Shown here one piece after another: positions 29,633 through 39,331 of a stretch of 43,621 nt of DNA (positions within the stretch are counted from its first letter, which is position 1; the number at the start of each line of letters is the position of its first letter). Location: NCBI RefSeq assembly GCF_000819685.1, contig NZ_CDBR01000002.1, positions 1-43,621 of the forward strand. The letters run 5' to 3'. Origin of the DNA: Aeromonas allosaccharophila (GTDB taxonomy: Bacteria; Pseudomonadota; Gammaproteobacteria; Enterobacterales; Aeromonadaceae). The notes beneath the pieces were generated by a model that was given only the letters and a program-made list of their open reading frames with translations, had not been told where the DNA came from and searched no databases. The position numbers and the translations under genes were made by a program.

Positions 29633-30421
29633 ATGAAAGCATGGATTGGATTGGCCGGAGCGCTGCTGGCCACCCTCGCACAGGCGAGTCCTGAGCTCGG
29701 CAAACTGCACTACCTCACCGAAGAGTACAAACCCTACAACTACGCCGACGCCAGCGGCGCCCCTGCCGGCCTCGCGGTCGAGCTGCTGCAACTGGTGTGG
29801 CAAAAGACCAACACCCCGCCGCAGCCCATCACCATCATGCCCTGGGCGCGCGGTTACTATCTGCTGACCCAAAAGCCCAATGCGGTACTCTTCTCCACCG
29901 CTCGCACCCAGGCGCGGGATCCCCTGTTCAAGTGGGCCTGCCCCATCGGGTATGCCGAGATCGTGCTGGTGGGGCTGGCCGAGCGCAATATCACCATCAC
30001 CAAGCTCGACGATGCCAAAGCGTTCAATATCGGGGCGGTGCGGGCCGATGTGGGGGAGCAGCTGCTGCTCAACAACGGCTTTGACGAGACCAAACTGATG
30101 GCCGCCAACCGGCTGGCACAGGCGCTGAAGATGCTCACCTCTGGCCGGGTCGATTTGGTCTCCACCAACAAGACCACCATGGAGCAGCTGATCGTCGAGC
30201 AAAAACTCGACCCCGCCCGTTTCAAGGAGCAGTGGGTGCTGAGCTCGGAACAGTTCTGCTTCGCCTTCAGCCATCCGGTGAGCGATGCGCTGGTCAGAGA
30301 GTTCCAGACCGGCTTGACCCAGGTGCTGGCGAGCAGTGAATACCCGCTGCTGCACAGCAAATATTTCCCGGCACCGGCACCCGCCAACACTGAACAGGCC
30401 AAAACCGGGACAACCAACTAG
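29633..30421 (+). CDS. Periplasmic substrate-binding protein, family 3-like (copy 3 of 3)
   Basis: The 262-residue third paralogue has a signal peptide MKAWIGLAGALLATLAQA and the blocks GKLHYLTEEYKPYNY, IMPWARGYYLLTQKP, WACPIGYAEI and FCFAFSHPVSDAL, plus a short Ala/Pro/Thr tail lacking in the others. The ATG at 29633 has AGGA eight bases upstream. It differs most in the second lobe, so its ligand may differ. Confidence 0.77.
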   Translation: MKAWIGLAGALLATLAQASPELGKLHYLTEEYKPYNYADASGAPAGLAVELLQLVWQKTNTPPQPITIMPWARGYYLLTQKPNAVLFSTARTQARDPLFKWACPIGYAEIVLVGLAERNITITKLDDAKAFNIGAVRADVGEQLLLNNGFDETKLMAANRLAQALKMLTSGRVDLVSTNKTTMEQLIVEQKLDPARFKEQWVLSSEQFCFAFSHPVSDALVREFQTGLTQVLASSEYPLLHSKYFPAPAPANTEQAKTGTTN

Positions 30422-30440
30422 CTCGCACACCGCCAATACA

Positions 30441-30470
30441 GAGGGGCCCGATATGGGCCCCTCCGGTTTT
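30441..30470 (+). terminator. Terminator after the binding-protein cluster
   Basis: Perfect arms GAGGGGCCC and GGGCCCCTC with a GATAT loop are followed by CGGTTTT. It ends the cluster before the converging deaminase gene. Confidence 0.8.
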
Positions 30471-30580
30471 GTGGCTCGCCACACTCAATCGCGCACGGCC
30501 TGTGCGTTGTTGTCGAGCACTCTCCTTTGGCTATTCACCTTGGGTTGACCACTTCTGGTGACTCACACAGTCCCTTACAT

Positions 30581-31936
30581 TCAACCACGCACCAGCGCCG
30601 CGGCGGCTACCTTGTGGCGGGCGATAAGCTGCTCGATATCCAACCCCTCGATAACGCCATCCACCACCCGCCACTTGCCGCCCACCATCACCCGATCGGC
30701 GCGCTCGGCACCGCACAAGATCAGCGCAGCAACGGGATCGTGACTGCCGCTAAAGCGCAGATCATCGAGCTTGAACAGCGCCAGATCCGCCTGCTTGCCG
30801 GGCAGCAGCTCGCCGAGATCGCCGCGCCCCAGCAGCCTGGCCGAGCCACGGGTCGCCCACTCCAGCACCTTGCGCGGGGTGATGCGCTCGGCGCCGTAGC
30901 GCAGCCGCTGCAGATAGAGCGCCTGACGGGCTTCTTGCATCAGGTTCGAGGCATCGTTGGAGGCCGAGCCGTCCACCCCGAGCCCCACCGGTGCACCGGC
31001 CGCTTCGAGATCCAGCGTTGGGCAGATGCCGGAGGCGAGCCGCATATTGGAGACCGGACAGTGGCACACCCCGGTGCCCGCCGCTCCCAGCCGCGCAATC
31101 TCGTCCGGATTGAAGTGGATGCCGTGGGCCAGCCAGGTGCGATCCCCAAGCCAGCCTACCTTCTCCAGATAATCGACGGTGCGTAGGCCAAAGCGTTCAA
31201 GGCAGAACGCCTCCTCATCCAGCGTCTCCGCCAGATGGGTGTGCAGCCGCACATCGAGCTCGGCCGCGAGCTTGGCGCTCTCGACCATGATCTCCTCGGT
31301 CACCGAGAAGGGGGAGCAAGGGGCCAGCGCAATCTGGATCTGCGCCCCGGCGCCGCGCTGGTGGTACTGACGCACCAGCCGCAGGCTGTCATCGAGGATC
31401 TGCTGCTGCCCCTGCACCGTGTGGCGCGGCGGCAAGCCCCCCTCATCTTCGCCCAAACTCATGGAGCCACGGGTCAGCATGGCGCGCATCCCTAACTCAC
31501 GCACCGTCTCGACCTGAATATCGATGGACTCCTCCATCCCGCGCGGGAAGAGGTAGTGGTGATCCGCCGCCGTGGTGCAACCGGAGAGCAGCAGCTCCGC
31601 CATCGCCACCTTGCTCGCCAGCGCCAACGCGTCCGGTGTCAATCTGGCCCACACCGGATAGAGGGTCTTGAGCCAGGGGAAGAGCGGCTGATTGACCACC
31701 GGCCCCCAGGCGCGGGTCAGGGTCTGGTAGAAGTGGTGGTGGGTATTGATAAGGCCCGGCAGCACCACATGGTCGCGGGCATCGAACAGCTGATCGCACG
31801 GCCGGGCTGGCTGCTGGCCCGCCGCCAGCACCTCGCTGATGAGATTATTTTCAATCACCAGCCCACCGCGACCATCGACGGCCTCGGGGGTAAAGGTGGC
31901 AAGGGGGTTTTTAATCCAGATACGGGTAGCGGACAT
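30581..31936 (-). CDS. 8-oxoguanine deaminase (amidohydrolase family)
   Basis: The 451-residue metal-dependent amidohydrolase has the HxH metal site in NTHHHFYQTL (H66 and H68), further ligands in RLHTHLAE and LAHGIHF, and the catalytic aspartate in LGVDGSASND. The sequence around these motifs resembles 8-oxoguanine deaminases such as P. aeruginosa PA0142, which convert 8-oxoguanine to uric acid; related atrazine-type hydrolases are the alternative. The ATG at 31936 has GGAGG eight bases upstream, so the 15 bases beyond it to another ATG are excluded. Confidence 0.82.
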   Translation of the reverse strand: MSATRIWIKNPLATFTPEAVDGRGGLVIENNLISEVLAAGQQPARPCDQLFDARDHVVLPGLINTHHHFYQTLTRAWGPVVNQPLFPWLKTLYPVWARLTPDALALASKVAMAELLLSGCTTAADHHYLFPRGMEESIDIQVETVRELGMRAMLTRGSMSLGEDEGGLPPRHTVQGQQQILDDSLRLVRQYHQRGAGAQIQIALAPCSPFSVTEEIMVESAKLAAELDVRLHTHLAETLDEEAFCLERFGLRTVDYLEKVGWLGDRTWLAHGIHFNPDEIARLGAAGTGVCHCPVSNMRLASGICPTLDLEAAGAPVGLGVDGSASNDASNLMQEARQALYLQRLRYGAERITPRKVLEWATRGSARLLGRGDLGELLPGKQADLALFKLDDLRFSGSHDPVAALILCGAERADRVMVGGKWRVVDGVIEGLDIEQLIARHKVAAAALVRG

Positions 31937-32480
31937 GACCGGCGCCTCCATCAGTCATACATAGGGGTGAGCCAGCTCAGTTATACCCTGTCTGCTGATC
32001 CAGAGGCGGCGCAGCGCCGCAGTGGCCCCAGTCTACCCGGCGATGGCAAAAAATCTGTGAGCCTCGTTTTAAATCAAGGTGATAGCCCCTCCCCTTGCGG
32101 CGTTACCCCATCGCCCTGCCAGTACCCAGCCCCGACAGCCATTGATTGAACCCCCATTTCGAAAAGTGTGCGCCAGCGCAAAAAAAACTTCTGGTTTCTG
32201 ATAGTTGCGTGATGGCCGCCATAGTTAAGCGCTCAATGAATCCGTAAGATATCCAGCGGCGGCTGTTGGCCCCTGCTCGTGATCAATGGTCAACGGCGCA
32301 ATCTGGTAGCGACAATCAGGGGCGGTAGCGACTTTGGCGGCATCCAGCCGCGCTCTCGCCCCTGCGCCGTGGCCCGAGGGTTGCACCCTCGACGGCTTGC
32401 CCGTCAGCCCTTGTGGCTGTGCCCATGCCCCCTTGTACGGTGGACGCTTGGGGCAATGGGTAAAGTCGAATCGGGTCGAG
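31937..32480. other. Gene-free spacer, start of repeat mosaic
   Basis: No credible gene. Short GC-rich inverted motifs occur, including CGAGGGTTGCACCCTCGACGG near 32370 (arms CGAGGGT/ACCCTCG), which recurs in altered form at 32824 (CGAGGACTCCGTCCTCGACG). The stretch looks like degraded copies of the dispersed elements that follow. Confidence 0.5.
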
Positions 32481-32815
32481 TAGGGTCGATTAGCGAAGCG
32501 TAATCGTCCGCGGTAACCATCCCCTCTCCCCTTGCGGGCGAGTGAGGCGTTGGGATCAATTGGTAGGGTCGAGTAGCGCAGCGTAATCGTCCACGGTAAC
32601 CATCCCCTCTCCCCTTGCGGGAGAGGGTTAGGGTGAGGGGTTAGGTAACGTCTTTGCTCTTCAACAAGGTATTGGCACGGCTTCGCCAGTAGGGTCGATT
32701 AGCGGAGCGTAATCGTCCACGGTAACCGTCCCCTCTCCCCTTGCGGGAGAGGGTTAGGGTGAGGGGTTCGGTAACGTCTTTGCCCTGCAACAAGGTATTG
32801 GCATGGCTTCGCCAT
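32481..32815. repeat. Three copies of a dispersed repeat with CCCTCTCCC hairpins
   Basis: Units start with TAGGGTCGANTAGCG at 32481, 32564 and 32690. The last two are 126 bases apart and share TAATCGTCC, CGGTAACC and the hairpin CCCTCTCCC-CTTGC-GGGAGAGGG. The first copy is shortened. Repeats of this appearance occur in intergenic spaces of many gammaproteobacteria. Confidence 0.8.
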
Positions 32816-32916
32816 GCAGGACACGAGGACTCCGTCCTCGACGGGGTTTCGCCGCCGCTGCGCGGCTTGGCGAGTGACTTTTCTTTGCGTGGCCAAAGAA
32901 AAGTCACCAAAAGAAA
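32797..32916. repeat. Left inverted repeat flanking the AT-rich cassette
   Basis: It begins ATTGGCATGGCTTCGCCATG, passes through GTTTCGCC and GGCGAGTGACTTTT, and ends in a 14-base-stem hairpin (GTGACTTTTCTTTG/CAAAGAAAAGTCAC) followed by CAAAAG. The reverse complement of 36191-36305 has the same order of blocks. Confidence 0.8.
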
Positions 32917-32941
32917 GGCCACCCCCGCTTGTTCGCCCTCC

Positions 32942-33056
32942 TTCGTCGGGTGCCCTCGGTTCACCCGTTTGTCCGACGGCACGCGCCGATGGGCCATCCA
33001 TGGCCCAGCGCCGCTCGCTCGGCGTCCTGCCTCGCGGCCTGGACAAACGGTCTCAC
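32942..33056. repeat. Long nested palindrome
   Basis: Outer arms CCGTTTGTCC (about 32967) and GGACAAACGG (about 33042) enclose a nested pair GGGCCAT/ATGGCCC around 32990-33006. No gene is present. A cruciform or a structured RNA is possible. Confidence 0.6.
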
Positions 33057-33288
33057 CTCGGCGAACAACAGGGGGTAAAACCCAATCCGCAGCCTTGAAA
33101 CTGTCATATGATATTGCTCGGAAAGCTGGTAATTAAAAAAACATCATCCGCGGCAGTAATTGTCCCGAAATCTATTTTTCAGTATACCGCATGGATAGTC
33201 ATATGAGGATTGGCTTTAATTTTCACAATTAATTTCTTCTTTGCAAAGCCAAATACCTGCAACAAATCAATCAAACAGAGGGATAATT

Positions 33289-34854
33289 ATGAATTGCATA
33301 AAGAAAATAAAACTTCTTAATTTTAAACGGTTCATCGAATTTGAAATTGAATTCGATCCAAAAATGAATATTATTATTGGGGATAATGAAGCAGGGAAAA
33401 GCTCAATATTACAAGCGATAGAATTACTTTCTAGCGGAAGCAGGCATAAAGTCGAATCCGTTGGATTGGAGTCACTTCTAAATAAAACTGCAATATCTGA
33501 TTTCTTTAAAACAGATAGGAGTTTTGAAAAATTACCAGAAGTACATATTGAAGCTTATTTTAGTGATGAGACTAATCCAGATCTTTTCGGCAAGCATAAT
33601 ACTGATAAAACCAATTCGAGTGGCTTGCATATGATTTATCAACCCAATGAGGATCTTATTAATGAAATAAACCAACTACTGGCTGATGGAAGCGAAAATT
33701 TCCCCTTCGAATTTTATACCGTCAAGTTCATCACTTTCAATGGAGAGGCATACACAGGATACCGTCGTTTTCTAAAGTGCCTAACAATTGACAGTACAAA
33801 AATCAATAGTGAGAATGCGAACAAGGAGTATATAAGAACCATCTATGATTCAACTGTTGACCTCGTGACCAGAATTGGTTTGCAAAATGAATATAGACAA
33901 CAGAAGCTTCAATTCAAGGAAAAAAATTTTAAAACCATTAACGATGAATTGGGTGAATATGAGTTTACTGTCAGAACAGGTTCTAAATTTAATTTAGAAA
34001 CCGATATCACACTGACCCAAGATAACATTCCAATCGATGAGAGAGGTAAAGGAAGGCAGTGCTTTATAAAAACAGAATTTGCATTATCTAGAAATTCTGA
34101 AAAAAGAACCATAGATGTGCTACTACTTGAAGAGCCAGAAAATCATCTGAGCCATAGTAATATGAAGCTGCTAGTTTCAAAAATTTCAAATACACATCAA
34201 AATCAAATAATAATTGCAACACACAGCAGTCTGATAAGTGCTCGCTTGGATTTGCGAAAGTCAATACTCATAAATAGTTCCAGCAAAAAACCTGTCACGC
34301 TAAAGAATCTCTCTAATTCCACAGCAAAGTTTTTTATGAAGGCTCCTGACAACAACATTCTTGAGCTTGTATTATCAAGTAAAGTAATACTGGTTGAGGG
34401 CGACGCAGAGTATATGTTAATCGATGCAATGTACTCAAAAGAAACAGGGAGTAGTTTAGAGAATGAAAATGTTCATGTCATTTCTGTTGGTGGCACTAGC
34501 TTTAAAAGATATATGGAACTGGCAAGAGAACTTGGTATTAGAACAGCTGTTATTCGTGATAATGATAAAGACTATCAAGTTAATTGTGTAGAAAACTACA
34601 TCGAGCATGTTTCAGATAAAATTAAAGTTTTCTCTGATGAAGATACTGAGCGTTATACATTTGAAGTATGCTTATATCAGGATAACAAAGCTATTTGTGA
34701 TGCAATGTTTTCTGGCGGAAGAATAAGTAAAACACCCTTAGAGTTCATGTTAAGCCACAAAGCAGAAAGTGCATTCCAACTTTTAGATAATTACTCAGAA
34801 TTATTGACAGTACCAGATTATATAAAGAGGGCCATAACATGGATAAACGAGTAG
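33289..34854 (+). CDS. OLD-family ATP-dependent nuclease (GajA-like)
   Basis: The 521-residue protein joins an ABC-type ATPase to a TOPRIM nuclease. Walker A is GDNEAGKS (31-38), Walker B VLLLEEPE (277-284) and the H-loop IIIATHSS (H312). TOPRIM acidic residues are E370 (VILVEGDAE) and D424/D426 (RDNDKD). No clear ABC signature is visible; ERGKGRQ (251-257) may stand in for it. It is somewhat shorter than B. cereus GajA (about 578 residues). With the helicase downstream this is the class 2 OLD arrangement, as in Gabija anti-phage defence. The ATG at 33289 follows GAGGGA at six bases. Base composition is far more AT-rich than all neighbours, so it was acquired by transfer. Confidence 0.87.
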   Translation: MNCIKKIKLLNFKRFIEFEIEFDPKMNIIIGDNEAGKSSILQAIELLSSGSRHKVESVGLESLLNKTAISDFFKTDRSFEKLPEVHIEAYFSDETNPDLFGKHNTDKTNSSGLHMIYQPNEDLINEINQLLADGSENFPFEFYTVKFITFNGEAYTGYRRFLKCLTIDSTKINSENANKEYIRTIYDSTVDLVTRIGLQNEYRQQKLQFKEKNFKTINDELGEYEFTVRTGSKFNLETDITLTQDNIPIDERGKGRQCFIKTEFALSRNSEKRTIDVLLLEEPENHLSHSNMKLLVSKISNTHQNQIIIATHSSLISARLDLRKSILINSSSKKPVTLKNLSNSTAKFFMKAPDNNILELVLSSKVILVEGDAEYMLIDAMYSKETGSSLENENVHVISVGGTSFKRYMELARELGIRTAVIRDNDKDYQVNCVENYIEHVSDKIKVFSDEDTERYTFEVCLYQDNKAICDAMFSGGRISKTPLEFMLSHKAESAFQLLDNYSELLTVPDYIKRAITWINE

Positions 34855-35876
34855 TCTTCGCTGTCGCTGGTTCTGGTAAAACATCAAGTATCATTGATCT
34901 CCTTGCAGCTGACAGTCGATGTTTACTTATTACATATACAGAAAATAACACTCATCATCTTAAACATAGCGTTATTCGGAAGTTTGGGTGTATTCCAGAT
35001 GGCATTAAAATATATAGTTATTTCAATTTTTTATATTCCTTTTGCTTTAGACCGATTTGTGGCCACGAAATAAAAACCAAAGGAATTAATTTTGATTACC
35101 CATTACCACAGTATGCACAGCGCACAAGTAAAAAACTATTAGCGCATTACGTAGACAGAAATAAAAGATTATTCTCCAATCGCATTGCAAAGTTACTGAT
35201 TGAGTTTAATGCCATACCTGAAATCCTTCAAAGAATAGAGAAGTTTTTTGACCTAGTTTGTATTGATGAGATACAAGATTTCGCAGCCAACGACTTCAAC
35301 TTGTTATGTGCCTTGGTAGAAGCTAACGTAAACATCCGTCTAGTCGGTGATTTCTATCAACATACTTTCGATACAAGCCGAGATGGGAATACCCAAAACT
35401 CTCTACACGACTCTTTTCCCCAATATTGTAATAAGTTGGAAAAATCTGGTTTCATCATAGACTTAACATCTTTATCTAATAGTTATCGCTGTAGCCCCAG
35501 CGTGTGTTTATTCGTGCATAAACATTTAGGGGTTGCTATTGAATCCCACAGGGAAGATTTAACGGCAGTAAAATTCATTGAAGACGATAATGAAATAGAT
35601 GATATATTCAAAGATAAATCTATTGTTAAACTATTTTTTAAAGGCAGCAATACATATCATGGAAACACTGCAAATTGGGGTAACACAAAGGGATTAGATC
35701 ACTTCCAGGATGTTTGTGTAGTGTTAAACCCAACAACCTTAAAATCCTACGAAGAAAACACATTAGAAAATCTTAGCCCTACGACAAAAAATAAACTTTA
35801 TGTTGCTTGCACTAGGGCCAAAGGTAATTTGTATTTTATTGCTGAAAAAAAACTAGCAAAATACAAAGTTAAATAG
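34839..35876 (+). CDS. Compact UvrD/Rep-like SF1 helicase (GajB-like)
   Basis: At 345 residues it still shows the SF1A core: motif I AGSGKTS (10-16), II DEIQ (143-146), III GDFYQ (170-174), a YRCSP block (216-220), V NTKGLDHFQDV (282-292) and VI YVACTRAKGNL (321-331). Motif I starts at residue 10, so the Q-motif region is absent, and there is little room for the 1B and 2B subdomains; GajB itself is about 490 residues. Its start overlaps the nuclease gene by 16 bases, so the two are translated together. Probable role: partner or sensor of the OLD nuclease in phage defence. Low GC matches its partner. Confidence 0.82.
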   Translation: MDKRVVFAVAGSGKTSSIIDLLAADSRCLLITYTENNTHHLKHSVIRKFGCIPDGIKIYSYFNFLYSFCFRPICGHEIKTKGINFDYPLPQYAQRTSKKLLAHYVDRNKRLFSNRIAKLLIEFNAIPEILQRIEKFFDLVCIDEIQDFAANDFNLLCALVEANVNIRLVGDFYQHTFDTSRDGNTQNSLHDSFPQYCNKLEKSGFIIDLTSLSNSYRCSPSVCLFVHKHLGVAIESHREDLTAVKFIEDDNEIDDIFKDKSIVKLFFKGSNTYHGNTANWGNTKGLDHFQDVCVVLNPTTLKSYEENTLENLSPTTKNKLYVACTRAKGNLYFIAEKKLAKYKVK

Positions 35877-36030
35877 AGTCACCATTGTAATATTGAAGTT
35901 TATTTATACTTATCTACATAAATAAAAAAACACAACTCTTGAGCAGCGGTTTTTCATTTAGCTAACCAATAAAACCAACTCAGGCAAGGCATCCATAGCA
36001 ACTACCGCAGCCACAGACGGGCACGGTATT
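35877..36030. other. Spacer after the cassette
   Basis: AT-rich remnant sequence up to about 35990 and then a return to GC-rich repeat DNA. No gene and no clear terminator for the helicase gene were seen. Confidence 0.4.
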
Positions 36031-36191
36031 GGTTCCCCCTGCAAACCGCCGAGTCGAGTTCAACGGGTCAGGAGCGCCATCAGGGATGATGGCGCAGCCG
36101 CAGTCGGCACATGGATGTGCCGTCTGCGGCGCTCCGTCCGACCCGTTGAACGAGACGAGGGAACCCGCGAAGCGGGTGGTTTGCCGGGGGA
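36031..36191. repeat. Large nested palindrome beside the cassette
   Basis: Perfect arms GTTCAACGGGTC (36058-36069) and GACCCGTTGAAC (36140-36151) enclose GGAGCGCC/GGCGCTCC, CCGCAG/CTGCGG and GGCACAT/ATGTGCC in register. An outer pair near CCCCCTGCAAACC and GGTTTGCCGGGGG extends it. It would fold into a long rod or cruciform. Confidence 0.75.
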
Positions 36192-36305
36192 AAAGACTTT
36201 TGGTGACTTTTGGTCTTTCAAAAGTCACTCGCCCCAGCCCGAAGGGCGGGCGAAACACCTTCGAGGGCAAGGCCCTCGCGCCCTGCATGGCGAAGCCATG
36301 CCAAT
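36191..36305. repeat. Right inverted repeat flanking the AT-rich cassette
   Basis: The reverse complement starts ATTGGCATGGCTTCGCCATG, the same first 20 bases and more as the left copy, then GTTTCGCC, GGCGAGTGACTTTT and a hairpin (GTGACTTTTG/CAAAAGTCAC). The middle has diverged. Confidence 0.8.
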
Positions 36306-36344
36306 CAGGAGAGAGGGAAGGTGTCTGCCCTCCGGCAGACCACA

Positions 36345-36376
36345 AAAAAACCGCAGCCCTAGGGCTGCGGTTTTTT
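36345..36376. terminator. Bidirectional terminator at the end of cysS
   Basis: A perfect palindrome with arms AAAAACCGCAGCCCT and AGGGCTGCGGTTTTT. It ends cysS on the minus strand and shields it from the repeat region. Confidence 0.92.
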
Positions 36377-36414
36377 ATTGGCTCAACCTGTTGGCAGCAA
36401 CAGGCCCACCGGCC

Positions 36415-37791
<1,377 letters not shown>

Positions 37792-38040
37792 CTTATAACC
37801 ACTGCCTGTGAGTAAAATGGTTGGTCATAATACCCCGTTCAAGGGCAGAAAACGAGGCGGAAAATGTGGCCAATCCCGCCTGCCGCCTATGTTCTGGCAC
37901 TGGATGCGCCCTTTGCAGCACTTTCTGCAACACTATGCCGCAGCCCCTTGATGGGCTAGAATTGCCACCACTTTATGCTACACCCCGCAAGCACCCTGTC
38001 GCTTGCTCACTTTTCGTTCAAAAGTATGAAAGGACATATC

Positions 38041-38538
38041 ATGGTCACTCTGCACACCAATCACGGCGACATCACCCTCACCCTGAACGCTGAAAAAGCC
38101 CCGGAAACCGTGGCCAACTTCCTGCAATACTGCCGTGACGGTCACTACGACAACACCATTTTCCACCGTGTTATCGACGGCTTCATGATTCAGGGCGGCG
38201 GCTATGCTCCGGGCTTTGAAGAGAAAGATACCCGCGCTCCCATCAAGAACGAAGCGGCCAACGGTCTGTCCAACAAGGTCGGCACCATCGCCATGGCCCG
38301 CACCAGCGAGCCGCACTCTGCCAGCGCCCAGTTCTTCATCAACGTGAACAACAACGACTTCCTCGACTTCAAATCCGCCACCACCCAGGGCTTCGGCTAC
38401 TGCGTATTCGGTGAAGTGACTGCCGGGATGGACGTGGTCAACAAGATCAAGGGTGTCAAAACCGGTAACTACGGCCGCATGCATCAAGACGTGCCGACCG
38501 AAGATGTGGTGATCACCAAGGTGACCCTTGCTGACTGA
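38041..38538 (+). CDS. ppiB: Peptidyl-prolyl cis-trans isomerase B (cyclophilin)
   Basis: The 165-residue cytoplasmic cyclophilin has the active-site block [13 protein letters not shown] and SAQFFINV. It lacks a signal peptide, which separates it from PpiA. The ATG at 38041 follows AAAGGA by eight bases; 22 upstream in-frame codons are not cyclophilin-like. It lies upstream of lpxH, as in E. coli. Confidence 0.95.
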   Translation: MVTLHTNHGDITLTLNAEKAPETVANFLQYCRDGHYDNTIFHRVIDGFMIQGGGYAPGFEEKDTRAPIKNEAANGLSNKVGTIAMARTSEPHSASAQFFINVNNNDFLDFKSATTQGFGYCVFGEVTAGMDVVNKIKGVKTGNYGRMHQDVPTEDVVITKVTLAD

Positions 38539-39331
38539 TCTTTGCCAACTCGGCACGGATGAAACTGCGGCTCCGGCCGCAGTTTTTCCATCTGCGTCCG
38601 CCAGCGCCAGAGCGAACTGGCGCCGCCTCGACTATCTGGCCTACGGCAACCCGCGCCAGCGTTCGGCCCATGCCCTGCTCACAGCCGGTGTGTGGGATGA
38701 GCTGGTAGCGCAGTGCGCCGATATGGCGCTGGTGAGCACGCTTGCCATCGGCCTCGATCGGCCAGGCAGCGATCTCGATATCCTCTGCCAACATCCTGAT
38801 CCGGCGGCGTTTGCTGCAAGCCTGTCCACCAGAGGTTGGCAGGCAAGCGCCAAGGGCGAAAACGTCTGGCTGCTGGAGCGCACCTTTTCCTGTAGCGATG
38901 TCTGTTGCGATCAGCGCGATGGCGCTGGCGCCAGCTGGCCGCTGGAGCTGTACGTGACCCCCACCCCCATCGAGACGCTCAACGGCTGGCGCCACCTCAC
39001 CCTGATGGCCGCGTTGCTCGAGCGGTTTGGTGATGCCTTCTACCGCGAAGTGCTGCGCCTGCGCCTTGAAGAGGGATTGAAAGGGGAAGCGGCCATGTGC
39101 CAGTTGCTGGGTCTGGCGGGCGATCCTTACGCCGCCCTGCTGACGCTGGAGGGGCGCAATCTGGCCGAGCTGTCATGGCAGCCGCCATCCCGTGACGGTA
39201 TGCATACACCCACTGACGCAACGGCGATGGCGATGGCGCCCGCAGCGCACTGTTCGTCTCCTGTTGTTTCTACTACCTCTGCCACCCCTGTTTGCCCTGT
39301 TTCGACCGAGAGCCCGACCCCCACATCATGA
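38528..39331 (+). CDS. DUF4269 domain protein between ppiB and lpxH
   Basis: The 267-residue protein has the DUF4269 pattern from about residue 31 ([18 protein letters not shown] and GSDLDILCQ), a nucleotidyltransferase-like appearance, then a low-complexity Ala/Thr/Pro/Ser tail (about 225-267). The activity is unknown. No ATG precedes the domain, so translation must begin at the TTG 38528, which has AAGGTGA a few bases upstream and overlaps the ppiB stop by 11 bases. A strong intrinsic terminator lies inside its first codons. The stop overlaps the lpxH start (ATGA). Confidence 0.75.
   Translation: MLTDLCQLGTDETAAPAAVFPSASASARANWRRLDYLAYGNPRQRSAHALLTAGVWDELVAQCADMALVSTLAIGLDRPGSDLDILCQHPDPAAFAASLSTRGWQASAKGENVWLLERTFSCSDVCCDQRDGAGASWPLELYVTPTPIETLNGWRHLTLMAALLERFGDAFYREVLRLRLEEGLKGEAAMCQLLGLAGDPYAALLTLEGRNLAELSWQPPSRDGMHTPTDATAMAMAPAAHCSSPVVSTTSATPVCPVSTESPTPTS
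38562..38587 (+). terminator. Intrinsic terminator of ppiB inside the DUF4269 gene start
   Basis: Arms AAACTGCGG and CCGCAGTTT with a CTCCGG loop, followed by TT, lie 24 bases past the ppiB stop and at codons 12-20 of the next reading frame. Confidence 0.75.

Noticed and set aside
32481..32815. Repeats considered as a CRISPR array
   Set aside because: Only three unequal units with conserved 'spacers' and no cas genes; they are tandem copies of one longer element.
35980..36345. Minus-strand frame with a cysteine-rich end
   Set aside because: It runs through the nested palindrome and the dispersed repeat, so the cysteines come from repeat sequence.
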